DNA of 64,000 nucleotides from Mycolicibacterium sp. CBMA 226 (GTDB lineage Bacteria > Actinomycetota > Actinomycetes > Mycobacteriales > Mycobacteriaceae), in contig NZ_VTGY01000003.1 in NCBI RefSeq assembly GCF_009729075.1, positions 62,001 through 126,000 of the forward strand. The letters are read 5' to 3'. Positions 9,180 to 16,339 of the stretch are shown piece after piece. Position numbers and translations under genes: made by a program. Every line of letters starts with the position of its first letter. Position 1 is the stretch's first letter. The notes below the pieces were generated by a model. The model saw nothing but the letters and a program-made list of their open reading frames with translations. It was not told the DNA's origin and searched no databases.

Positions 9180-10554
9180 CAGCGCCGATCCACACCGTCT
9201 TGGCGTTCATGAATTCGCGCATGCCCAGATCGGACAGTTCGCGACCGTAACCACTGCGCTTCACTCCGCCAAAGGGGATCTCCGGGTAGCTGGTGGTGTT
9301 CCCGTTGATGAACGCCATGCCGGACTGCACATCGCGGACGAACAGCGCCCGGTCGTCGGGGTCTTCGCTCCACAGGTTGGAGCCGAGCCCGTATGGGTGC
9401 GCATTCGCCTGGGCCAACGCGTCCTCCAGCGAGGACACCCGGAACACCTGGGCCACCGGGCCGAAAACTTCCTCGTGGTACATCTTCATGTCGGACGTGA
9501 TGTCGGTCAGCACCGTAGGTGGGTAGAACCAGCCGGGTCCGTCGGGCCGCTTGCCGCCGACCGGCGCTGCGGCCCCCTTGGCCAGGGCATCGTCGACATA
9601 GGCCGCCACGTCGTTGCGGCCTGATTCGGTGGCCAACGGGCCGATGTCGGTGGCAGGGTCCATCGGGTCGCCGACCACCAAGGCTGCCATCTTCTCGACG
9701 AACTGCTCCAGGAAAGCGTCGTAGATGTCGGTGTGGACGAAGAACCGCTTGCCATTGATGCACGACTGTCCGTTGTTGAGTGTGCGTGCCTTGACCGCGA
9801 CATCGGTGGCGCGCGCAAGATTGGTCGACGGCATGACGATGAACGGGTCAGAGCCACCGAGTTCGAGGACCACCCGCTTGATCTCGGATCCGGCGATGGT
9901 GGCAACCGACTTGCCGGCGGGCTCACTGCCGGTCAAGGTAGCGGCCTTCACCCGGTCGTCGCGCAGGACCTGTTCCACCCGTCCCGACGAGATCAGCAAG
10001 GTCTGGAACACGTCGTCGGGGAACCCGGCCTCCCGGAACAGTTGTTCCATGTACAACGCCGTTTGCGGCACGTTGGACGCGTGCTTGAGTAGCCCCACGT
10101 TGCCTGCCGTCAGCGCCGGGGCGGCGAACCGCATGGCCTGCCACAGCGGCAGATTCCATGGCATGACGGCGAGTACCGGGCCGATGGGCTGATAGGTCAC
10201 GTAGGTTTCCTTGGCACCGACGCGCGCCGGGTCAGAGTGCAGGTTCTTCAGGTACGTCGGCCCCTCGGCTGCGTAGAAGCGCAGGCCGCGAACAGATTTC
10301 GCGACCTCCTCCTGCGCGGCGGCATAGGTCTTGCCCATCTCGGTGGTGATCAGCTTGCTGATCGAGTCCGCAGCCTTCTCGAGGTTGTCAGCCGCTTGGT
10401 TCAGCCACCCCGCACGTTGTTCAACCGTCGTCAGCCGGTAGGCGGCGGCCGCCGCAGCGGCTCGGCCGAGCTTGTCCTCGAGTTCGTCCGCGGTGAGCTC
10501 ATCGAACTTCTTGAGCACCTCGCCGGTTACCGGACTGGTCGTCGCGATCGCCAT
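9172..10554 (-). CDS. gabD1: NAD(P)-dependent succinic semialdehyde dehydrogenase (GabD1-type aldehyde dehydrogenase)
   Basis: This 460-residue aldehyde dehydrogenase oxidises succinic semialdehyde to succinate. It carries the catalytic Glu region VLELGGSDPF (about 229-238), the catalytic Cys in NNGQSCING (Cys about 264), the MPWNLPLWQ cofactor segment and the C-terminal PFGGVKRSGYGREL. From memory these segments closely match mycobacterial GabD1 (Rv0234c). The ATG at 10554 is preceded by AAGGGA. A longer frame upstream would run through the operator region and is unlikely. It is the first gene of the seven-gene minus-strand operon. Its promoter region (10555-10735) carries a perfect ATCGCAC-N3-GTGCGAT palindrome. 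Confidence 0.92.
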   Translation of the reverse strand: MAIATTSPVTGEVLKKFDELTADELEDKLGRAAAAAAAYRLTTVEQRAGWLNQAADNLEKAADSISKLITTEMGKTYAAAQEEVAKSVRGLRFYAAEGPTYLKNLHSDPARVGAKETYVTYQPIGPVLAVMPWNLPLWQAMRFAAPALTAGNVGLLKHASNVPQTALYMEQLFREAGFPDDVFQTLLISSGRVEQVLRDDRVKAATLTGSEPAGKSVATIAGSEIKRVVLELGGSDPFIVMPSTNLARATDVAVKARTLNNGQSCINGKRFFVHTDIYDAFLEQFVEKMAALVVGDPMDPATDIGPLATESGRNDVAAYVDDALAKGAAAPVGGKRPDGPGWFYPPTVLTDITSDMKMYHEEVFGPVAQVFRVSSLEDALAQANAHPYGLGSNLWSEDPDDRALFVRDVQSGMAFINGNTTSYPEIPFGGVKRSGYGRELSDLGMREFMNAKTVWIGADA

Positions 10555-10716
10555 GATGGTTCGTTCCCTTCCGTTCGCGGATGCGCCTGGTGTAACTTCC
10601 GAATGCTTTTGTCGGGCAAATACTTTGAATTGGCGCGATAGTTGGCTCTTTCGGACACGCCGAACCGCTTGCTCCGACGATGCGGTCAGCATTTCATTGT
10701 CCGTGCAGCTCGGTCT

Positions 10717-10733
10717 ATCGCACACCGTGCGAT
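10717..10733 (-). promoter_or_regulatory. Operator copy A: perfect 17-bp palindrome ATCGCAC-N3-GTGCGAT
   Basis: The + strand reads ATCGCACACCGTGCGAT, with perfect 7-bp arms and a 3-bp spacer. On the minus strand it is preceded by CCTAAAA. The TAA of that element is also the stop codon of the ABM gene (10736-10738). It lies 163 bp upstream of the gabD1 start and points towards it. Three further copies at 11916, 13626 and 14204 support a shared transcription-factor site. Confidence 0.8.
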
Positions 10734-10735
10734 TT

Positions 10736-11035
10736 TTAGGGCGCGAGGCCAGTCGTGATGTCCACTTGTCGGCTGGTCAGCAGCGGCCGGATCTTTCCGG
10801 CGACCAATTCCTGATAGTGCGGCGAGTTCAGGTGAGCCTCCAGCGCGGTGTGATCGGCGTACCGCTCTATCAAGAGGATGGTGGTCGGCTGGTCCAGACT
10901 CTGCAACAGCTCGTAGCCCAGGCAGCCCGGTTCCGCCAGCGACAGGGGTGACACCTCCGCCGCGTGTGCCAGCACGGTGGCCAGCGACTCGGGGGTGGTT
11001 TCCCAACGCGCAACCACCACGACAGGATTCGTCAT
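10736..11035 (-). CDS. ABM-family putative quinol/antibiotic biosynthesis monooxygenase
   Basis: This is a 99-residue single-domain ferredoxin-fold protein. It starts VVVVARWETTPESLA and contains EPGCLGYELLQSLDQ, ERYADHTALEAHLNSPHYQ and a C-terminal beta strand, the YgiN/ABM pattern. YgiN-like proteins act on quinols, and others bind reactive small molecules or heme. The ATG at 11035 overlaps the stop of the DJ-1-like gene (ATGA), so the two are translationally coupled. An in-frame upstream extension lies inside that gene and is rejected. Its partner and its position among carbonyl-detoxifying genes suggest a stress role; the substrate is unknown. Confidence 0.85.
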   Translation of the reverse strand: MTNPVVVVARWETTPESLATVLAHAAEVSPLSLAEPGCLGYELLQSLDQPTTILLIERYADHTALEAHLNSPHYQELVAGKIRPLLTSRQVDITTGLAP

Positions 11036-11718
11036 CGTCCTGACACTCCGTGGTGAATGGCATCGGCCAGTGCCTCGCCGACAACCGTGCCCGACTGTGG
11101 ATTCTGACCGGTGATCAGCCTGCCGTCGACAACGACTTTTGGCTGCCATGGATCGGTGGCCTCGTACAGGGCGCCTTCGTCGCGCAGAGCCTTCTCCAGA
11201 TCGAACGGGACGTCGTCAGCTGCATAGCCCTCCTCCTCGGCGTCGGAGAATGCCGTGAGTTTGCGTCCGCGCACCAAGGGCGTCCCGTCGTCGAGGGTTA
11301 CGCCGAGAAACGCCGACGGACCGTGGCATACGGCGCCGACGATCATGCCGGCGTTCCAAGCGCTGATGACCACCGACTGCACCTCAGGGTTTCCGGTGAT
11401 GTCCACCATCGGACCCAACCCACCGGGGAAGAAGACGGCGTCGTAGTCCAACACGTTGACCTCGGAGAGCTTGCGACTGCGCGACAGCCGGCGATGTGCC
11501 TTGCTGTCGCGGAAGGCAACCTGCGCGGGATCGTCAGCGTCGAACCCGTCTTCTGGGGGCGTACCTCCAGTGGGTGAGGCGAATTCGACGGCGATTCCGG
11601 CATTGTCGAGCGCGTCGAACGGGTGTGAGACCTCGGGGAAGAAGAAGCCGGTAGGCCGATTGTGCGGACCGATTACGGCGGCGTTCGTGATGACGAAGAG
11701 GACATACGGGACGCTCAT
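11032..11718 (-). CDS. DJ-1/PfpI superfamily, Hsp31/glyoxalase III-like protein
   Basis: This 228-residue protein has a class I glutamine-amidotransferase-like fold. The nucleophile is Cys at about residue 131 in VGAVCHGPSAF, the PGG loop is in VFFPGGLGPM, and the Hsp31-type HNRPTGFFFPEVSHPF segment lies near the N-terminus. A Glu in DALDNAGIAVEF-type context and the tail NPQSGTVVGEAL complete the family pattern. Relatives deglycate or convert methylglyoxal without cofactor (glyoxalase III) or act as holdase chaperones. It is the first gene of a two-gene unit with the ABM protein. Operator copy B lies about 200 bp upstream and points towards it, with a 24-codon open frame in between. Confidence 0.88.
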   Translation of the reverse strand: MSVPYVLFVITNAAVIGPHNRPTGFFFPEVSHPFDALDNAGIAVEFASPTGGTPPEDGFDADDPAQVAFRDSKAHRRLSRSRKLSEVNVLDYDAVFFPGGLGPMVDITGNPEVQSVVISAWNAGMIVGAVCHGPSAFLGVTLDDGTPLVRGRKLTAFSDAEEEGYAADDVPFDLEKALRDEGALYEATDPWQPKVVVDGRLITGQNPQSGTVVGEALADAIHHGVSGR

Positions 11719-11771
11719 TGGATTCCGATCTGTCGGGTTGTTTGAGAATTACTGCGGCGCTGGGTAATTGG

Positions 11772-11846
11772 TCAGTCGAACAACACGACCGCGCGCCCCA
11801 CAATGTCGCCGCGGCCGAGGCCACCGGTTCCGTTGAGAGTGGTCAT
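11772..11846 (-). CDS. Candidate 24-residue small ORF or gene remnant upstream of the DJ-1-like gene
   Basis: An ATG at 11846 preceded by GGAG (7 nt spacing) opens a frame MTTLNGTGGLGRGDIVGRAV plus VLFD and a TGA stop. The Gly-rich start and the GRAVVLFD end look like the C-terminus of a medium-chain dehydrogenase or quinone reductase, so it may be the scar of a deleted gene. Alternatively it is a leader peptide transcribed from operator copy B. The Shine-Dalgarno is better than that of the downstream DJ-1 gene. No homology could be tested. Confidence 0.35.
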   Translation of the reverse strand: MTTLNGTGGLGRGDIVGRAVVLFD

Positions 11847-11915
11847 TCGTCGTCTCCGTCATACCGTCCTCCAATCGACTGAGTCGAGAGTCGCATCACT
11901 TGCAGACGGCGGTCC

Positions 11916-11932
11916 ATCGCACGGTGGGTGAT
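11916..11932 (-). promoter_or_regulatory. Operator copy B: degenerate ATCGCAC-N3-GTGCGAT palindrome
   Basis: The + strand reads ATCGCACGGTGGGTGAT: the left arm is perfect and the right arm has two mismatches. On the minus strand it is preceded by CTCTAAAT, close to the CTAAAAAT of the other copies, so it points towards the DJ-1/ABM unit. It lies about 39 bp from the ATG of the divergent antiporter and could affect both directions. Confidence 0.6.
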
Positions 11933-11970
11933 ATTTAGAGGTAAGAAGGCGCTGATGCCGCGCGTGAACG

Positions 11971-13563
11971 ATGATGCATGGCGTGAACCATGTCGAGGTG
12001 CTGGTCACCGGACTCCTGCTGGTCGTCGCGGCATTGGGAGCGTTGGCATGCAGGCTCTCGGTGCCGTATCCCATCATGTTGGTGATCGGCGGCGCCGCCT
12101 TCGGATTCGTCCCCGGACTGCCCGAGATCCAGCTCGAGCCCGATCTCGTCCTGGCATTGTTCCTGCCGCCGCTGCTCTACAAGTCGTCGATCTATGCCAA
12201 CTTCGGCGACTTCCGATCCAACTTTCGTGATCTGACGCTGAGCGCCGTGGTGCTGGTCCTCGTCACGATGGCGGGCGTCGCCTGGGCCGCGCACGCGATC
12301 ATCCCCGGGATGGCGTGGTCAACAGCTTTCGTGTTGGGCGCCATCGTATCTCCGACCGATCCGGTGGCGGCGACGACCATCATGCAGCGCCTTGATGCAC
12401 CTCGACGGCTGGTCAGCAGCATCGAGGGAGAGGGGCTGTTCAACGACGCCACTGCTCTGGTTGCCTACCGCGTCGCCGTCGCGGCAACGGTGGCCGGCGC
12501 CTTCTCGCTCGTCGAGGCCGGACTGCGTTTCGTCTTCGGCGTGATCGCCGGCGTGGCCATCGGCCTTGCGGTCGGATTGATGTCGGCCTGGGTGCGGCGG
12601 CACATCAGCGACCCGCAGATCAGCGTCACCATCTCACTGCTCACCGGATACGCGGCATTCCTCCCGGCCCAGGCGGTCGGCGCATCGGCCGTACTGGCCA
12701 CCGTTGCGGCGGGCATCGTCATGGCCGTTCGCAGCCCGGAAGTGCTCGACGCCAGGCCGCGTCTGCAGGGCTACTTCGTGTGGGACATCGTCGATTTCCT
12801 GATCAACGCAACGTTGTTCGTGGTGACTGGACTTCAGTTGCACGCGATCATTGGGGGCCTGGGCCATTACTCGCCAGGTGTACTGGCTGCGTACGCCTTG
12901 GTCGTGTCCGCCGCCGTCGCACTCATCCGGTTGGCGTGGTTTTTCGTTGTTCCCTCGATCGCCGGTCTGCTCGACCGCCGGTCACCGCCTCCCCGACAAC
13001 TCGGCGGCCTATGGCGCTTGACCCTGGGCTGGAGCGGCATGCGTGGCGCGGTGTCCCTGGCTGTGGCGCTGGCGGTACCGCGCGTTGTCGGCGACGGATC
13101 GGCCTTCCCTCAGCGCGACCTCATCGTGTTCCTGACGTTCGCCGTCATCTTCTTCACCCTCGTCGTTCAAGGGTTGACGTTGCCCACCCTGGTTCGACGA
13201 CTCGTCGCAGCAGAGAGCGACCCAGACACGGACGAGGAGTTCAGGGCCCGGCTCGTAACGGCCAAAGCCGCACTGGCTCAGATCGATGCGCTCGTGGCTC
13301 AGCAACTGGTCCGCGGCGATACGGCCCAACGAATGCGGAGCATGTATGACTACCGCGCCCACCGCTTTGCCGCCCGGCTCGGCAAGATCGAGGACGCGGG
13401 TTACGAGGACCGGTCGCAGGCCTACCAGGACACGGTGCGCCTGGTCTTGCAGGCCCAACGGGATGCGCTGATCGCGATGCGCCGAGACGGACGGGTCTCA
13501 AATCAGGTGCTCAACCGCATCCTGCGGGAGCTCGATCTCGAAGAGTCGCGGCTCGAAGCCTGA
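11971..13563 (+). CDS. CPA1-family Na+(K+)/H+ antiporter
   Basis: The 530-residue protein has about 12 hydrophobic segments in residues 5-410 and a hydrophilic, partly helical C-terminal tail of about 110 residues. Typical NhaP/NHE-type motifs are PPLLYKSSI, SPTDPVAAT (about residues 127-135) with the transport Asp, and EGEGLFNDATALV (about 152-164). It exchanges Na+ or K+ for protons across the cytoplasmic membrane. The start is uncertain between tandem ATGs at 11971 and 11974. It is divergent from the DJ-1 unit across operator B and is followed by a zinc-finger gene. In E. coli, K+/H+ exchange is a known protection against methylglyoxal; whether this antiporter works so is inference. Confidence 0.92.
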   Translation: MMHGVNHVEVLVTGLLLVVAALGALACRLSVPYPIMLVIGGAAFGFVPGLPEIQLEPDLVLALFLPPLLYKSSIYANFGDFRSNFRDLTLSAVVLVLVTMAGVAWAAHAIIPGMAWSTAFVLGAIVSPTDPVAATTIMQRLDAPRRLVSSIEGEGLFNDATALVAYRVAVAATVAGAFSLVEAGLRFVFGVIAGVAIGLAVGLMSAWVRRHISDPQISVTISLLTGYAAFLPAQAVGASAVLATVAAGIVMAVRSPEVLDARPRLQGYFVWDIVDFLINATLFVVTGLQLHAIIGGLGHYSPGVLAAYALVVSAAVALIRLAWFFVVPSIAGLLDRRSPPPRQLGGLWRLTLGWSGMRGAVSLAVALAVPRVVGDGSAFPQRDLIVFLTFAVIFFTLVVQGLTLPTLVRRLVAAESDPDTDEEFRARLVTAKAALAQIDALVAQQLVRGDTAQRMRSMYDYRAHRFAARLGKIEDAGYEDRSQAYQDTVRLVLQAQRDALIAMRRDGRVSNQVLNRILRELDLEESRLEA

Positions 13564-13803
13564 TCCGGCGGCGACGAGTGAGCGATCAGGCGCCACCGGC
13601 GCAGGGAACGAAGAGCGACCTAAAAATCACACGCCGTGCGATGGCGCGGATTTCGCCGATGAACCGACCATGGACACCTGGAATCGGGGCAGCGATCACC
13701 CGGGCTGACCCGCGCGCGGACCGGCCAGCATCTCAAAGACACGAAAACTGTTGTCCGACTAGACTAACGGCAAAACATGGATCATTCGGGGAGGCAGGTC
13801 ACC
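13564..13803 (+). promoter_or_regulatory. Intergenic region with operator copy C
   Basis: This 240-bp gap separates the antiporter from the zinc-finger gene. It holds operator copy C (13626-13642) within a 58-bp block (13620-13677) that recurs at 14198-14255. A GGGGAGG Shine-Dalgarno at 13788-13794 fixes the zinc-finger start at 13804. A 12-codon frame from the ATG at 13671 ends in TGA but has no ribosome site and is not called. Confidence 0.6.
13626..13642 (+). promoter_or_regulatory. Operator copy C: ATCACAC-GCC-GTGCGAT
   Basis: The palindrome has one mismatch between the 7-bp arms. It is preceded by CCTAAAA and points towards the UBP zinc-finger gene, whose start is about 160 bp downstream. 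It is identical in sequence to copy D. Confidence 0.75.
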
Positions 13804-14151
13804 ATGGACCACTTGGAGATCGATGTGACCGTCCCGCCGTCGGGACCAGGGTGCGCGGAGTGCGAGCGGGATGGCGGGTGGTGGTTTCATCTCCGGCGAT
13901 GCGCGGTGTGCGGTCACATCGGGTGCTGCGATAACTCTCCCGAACAGCATGCGACCGCCCACTTCCACAAGTCCGGCCATCGGGCTTTGACCAGTTTCGA
14001 GCCCGGCGAAACGTGGTTCTACGATTTCGGCGACCAGCAGATGTACAGCAGCGGTCCGCGTCTGGCGCCCCCCGAACACCACCCGCTGGATCAGCCCGCA
14101 CCAGGGCCCGCGGGGCGCGTGCCTACCGATTGGCAGCAGCTGCTCCACTGA
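13804..14151 (+). CDS. UBP-type zinc-finger domain protein
   Basis: This 115-residue protein has the zf-UBP pattern: CAEC, then CAVCGHIGCCD, a QHATAHFHKSGH His-rich stretch and WFYDFGD near the end of the domain. This provides the Cys/His ligands for zinc. In eukaryotes this domain binds ubiquitin C-termini. In actinobacteria it is found as small stand-alone proteins, or fused to cation/proton antiporters, where the ligand is unknown. Here it is separate but directly downstream of the antiporter gene, consistent with a functional link. The ATG at 13804 has GGGGAGG 9 nt upstream. An in-frame ATG at 13777 lacks such support. It is probably transcribed from its own copy C promoter. Confidence 0.85.
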   Translation: MDHLEIDVTVPPSGPGCAECERDGGWWFHLRRCAVCGHIGCCDNSPEQHATAHFHKSGHRALTSFEPGETWFYDFGDQQMYSSGPRLAPPEHHPLDQPAPGPAGRVPTDWQQLLH

Positions 14152-14203
14152 CGACCAGTGCAAAGTTGAGCCGAAACCCTCACGCCGGTGCCGGTGGCTA
14201 AAA

Positions 14204-14220
14204 ATCACACGCCGTGCGAT
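14204..14220 (+). promoter_or_regulatory. Operator copy D: ATCACAC-GCC-GTGCGAT
   Basis: This copy is identical to copy C, preceded by GCTAAAA, and lies 62 bp upstream of the first aldo-keto reductase start. It is embedded in a block 14198-14255 that matches 13620-13677 at 53 of 58 positions. Confidence 0.78.
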
Positions 14221-14282
14221 AGCGCGGATTTCGCCGATCGCCCGACGATGGACACGCCATCACGACGTGATCGGAGAATCCA

Positions 14283-15302
14283 ATGGGTTTACGAGCATCA
14301 TTCTTCGCCGGGCCTCTCGGGTTCGGCGCCGCGCCGCTGGGGAACATGTTCCGCAACATCCCCGACGATGAAGCCGAGGCGACGGTCGAGGCGGCATGGG
14401 AAGCCGGCACCCGATATTTCGACACCGCACCGTTCTACGGAGCAGGACTGTCGGAGATCCGGCTGGGCAAGGCCCTCGCGAGTCATCCCCGAGACGGGTA
14501 CCTACTCAGCACCAAAGTGGGGCGTCTCATTCTCGATGAGATCGAGTACGGTCGGCCGGACCTCGGTGAGAAAGCCGGCCTGTTCGAGCATGGTCACAAG
14601 AACAAGGTCGTCTACGACTACACCGGCGACGGCGCGCGCAAGTCTGTTGAGGACAGTCTCCGGCGACTGGGGGTCGACCGCATCGACTTCGTGTGGATCC
14701 ACGACCTTGCCGAGGACTTCCACGGTGACGGTTGGCTCGGTCAATTCGACATCGCGCGGACCGGAGCGTTCCGGGCGCTGACGCAGATGCGCGAAGAGGG
14801 CCTCATCAAAGGATGGGGCCTGGGCGTGAACCGTACCGAACCCATTGAGCTGCTTCTGGGCTTGTCTGAATCTCACCCTGACGGCAGCCTGCTGGCCGGG
14901 CGTTACACCCTTTTGGACCATGAGCACGCACTCCAACGCCTGATGCCAGCGGCGGAGAAACAAGGCGTCGACATCGTCGTCGGCGGCCCCTACAGTTCCG
15001 GAATCCTCGCGGGCGGTGCGCATTTCGAATACCGCAAGGCCCCGCCAGAGATCGAGGCGAAAGTCCAGGCTCTGCGCACGATTGCCGCTCGGCACGGCGT
15101 GCACTTGAAGGCCGCGGCCCTGCAGTTCAGTCTCGCCCATCCGGCGTCGGTGGCAGTCATTCCCGGCGCGAGCAAGCCGTCCCGCATCGCCGAAGACCAT
15201 GCCGCACTCGCCGAGCACATCCCGGATGACTTCTGGATCGAACTGCGTACGCAGCGCCTGGTGTCACCCGAAGCGCCGCTCCCGATCGATCGCCAACGGT
15301 AG
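14283..15302 (+). CDS. Aldo-keto reductase (aldose/pyridoxal dehydrogenase-like)
   Basis: This 339-residue TIM-barrel oxidoreductase has the AKR tetrad: Asp and Tyr in YFDTAPFYGAG (about 42-51), Lys in LLSTKVGR and His in FVWIHDLAED. Its C-terminal part AVIPGASKPSRIAED is the NADP-binding segment. The long insertion after the Lys and the GFGAAPLGN start resemble D-threo-aldose 1-dehydrogenase and pyridoxal 4-dehydrogenase, but substrate assignment from sequence is weak in this family. It follows operator copy D by 62 bp and precedes a second aldo-keto reductase by 11 nt, so the two form an operon. A reactive-aldehyde substrate would fit the neighbours. Confidence 0.87.
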   Translation: MGLRASFFAGPLGFGAAPLGNMFRNIPDDEAEATVEAAWEAGTRYFDTAPFYGAGLSEIRLGKALASHPRDGYLLSTKVGRLILDEIEYGRPDLGEKAGLFEHGHKNKVVYDYTGDGARKSVEDSLRRLGVDRIDFVWIHDLAEDFHGDGWLGQFDIARTGAFRALTQMREEGLIKGWGLGVNRTEPIELLLGLSESHPDGSLLAGRYTLLDHEHALQRLMPAAEKQGVDIVVGGPYSSGILAGGAHFEYRKAPPEIEAKVQALRTIAARHGVHLKAAALQFSLAHPASVAVIPGASKPSRIAEDHAALAEHIPDDFWIELRTQRLVSPEAPLPIDRQR

Positions 15303-15313
15303 CGGAGCGCCCC

Positions 15314-16339
15314 ATGCCTCACACTGCCGACGACGCGCGTTACCGCCAAGGGCATTTCCGCCGCTGCGGGACAAGCGGACTACAGCTTCCGCTCGTCTCA
15401 TTGGGCACTTGGCAGAACTTCGGCGGTAGCAACGTGTTCGAGGACGGACGCGCCATCTTGCGCCGGGCCTTCGACCGCGGCGTAACGCATTTCGACTGCG
15501 CGAACATGTACGGTCCGCCCAACGGTAGTGCTGAAGAGAACCTCGGCAAAGTACTCGCCGCCGACTTCGGTGGATACCGTGATGAGCTGCTCATCTCGTC
15601 GAAGGCCGGCTACGAAATGTGGCCTGGCCCTTATGGAATCGGAGCCTCCAGGAAGTATCTGATCGCGTCGATCGACCAGAGCTTGCGCCGGCTGGGCCTT
15701 GACTACGTCGACATCTTCTACGCCCATCGCCCATGGCCGGACGACCCGCTGGAGGAGACGACGGCCGCGCTCGCAGACATCGTCCGCCAGGGCAAGGCCC
15801 TGTACGTCGGCATCTCGTCGTTCAGCCCCACCCGGACGCGGCATGCCCACGAACTGCTGCGTAATCATGGCGTATCGCTGCTGATCCACCAGCCCTCGTA
15901 TTCGATGCTCAATCGCCACATCGAAGAGGGTCTGCTGGATACCCTCGACGAACTTGGCGTGGGGTGCATCGGATTTTCGGCGCTCGCTCAGGGCCTTCTC
16001 ACCGACAGATATGCGCGCGGCGATGCGCCCAGGGGTCGCGCGAACGACGCCGGCACCTTCAGCCGTGATTTCCTGTCCGAGCAGAACCTGGCGAATGTGC
16101 GCGGTCTGGCCGCCATCGCGGCCGGACGCGGCCAGACCCTCGCTCAAATGGCGATCGCATGGGTTCTGCGTGATGGCCGAGTCACGTCAGCGCTGATTGG
16201 GGCCCGCACCACGGCCCAACTGGATGACTCGCTCGACGCACTGGACAACCTCCAGTTCGACGACGACGAACTGAGAGCAATCGACAAGTTTGCACAAGAA
16301 GGCGGCATCGACCTCTGGCGTGAGACATCTACCGAGTAA
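15314..16339 (+). CDS. Aldo-keto reductase, L-glyceraldehyde 3-phosphate reductase (YghZ/Gpr) type
   Basis: This 341-residue aldo-keto reductase closely follows the E. coli YghZ (AKR14) pattern: [20 protein letters not shown], then [14 protein letters not shown], then [11 protein letters not shown], and [13 protein letters not shown]. The tetrad Asp-Tyr-Lys-His is complete. Family enzymes reduce L-glyceraldehyde 3-phosphate and methylglyoxal with NADPH. It is the second gene after operator copy D. Its last 11 bp overlap the convergent bacA gene. Confidence 0.9.
   Translation: MPHTADDARYRQGHFRRCGTSGLQLPLVSLGTWQNFGGSNVFEDGRAILRRAFDRGVTHFDCANMYGPPNGSAEENLGKVLAADFGGYRDELLISSKAGYEMWPGPYGIGASRKYLIASIDQSLRRLGLDYVDIFYAHRPWPDDPLEETTAALADIVRQGKALYVGISSFSPTRTRHAHELLRNHGVSLLIHQPSYSMLNRHIEEGLLDTLDELGVGCIGFSALAQGLLTDRYARGDAPRGRANDAGTFSRDFLSEQNLANVRGLAAIAAGRGQTLAQMAIAWVLRDGRVTSALIGARTTAQLDDSLDALDNLQFDDDELRAIDKFAQEGGIDLWRETSTE

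Noticed and set aside
13671..13709. A 12-codon frame after operator C
   Set aside because: No ribosome site and the matching frame after operator D is not conserved.
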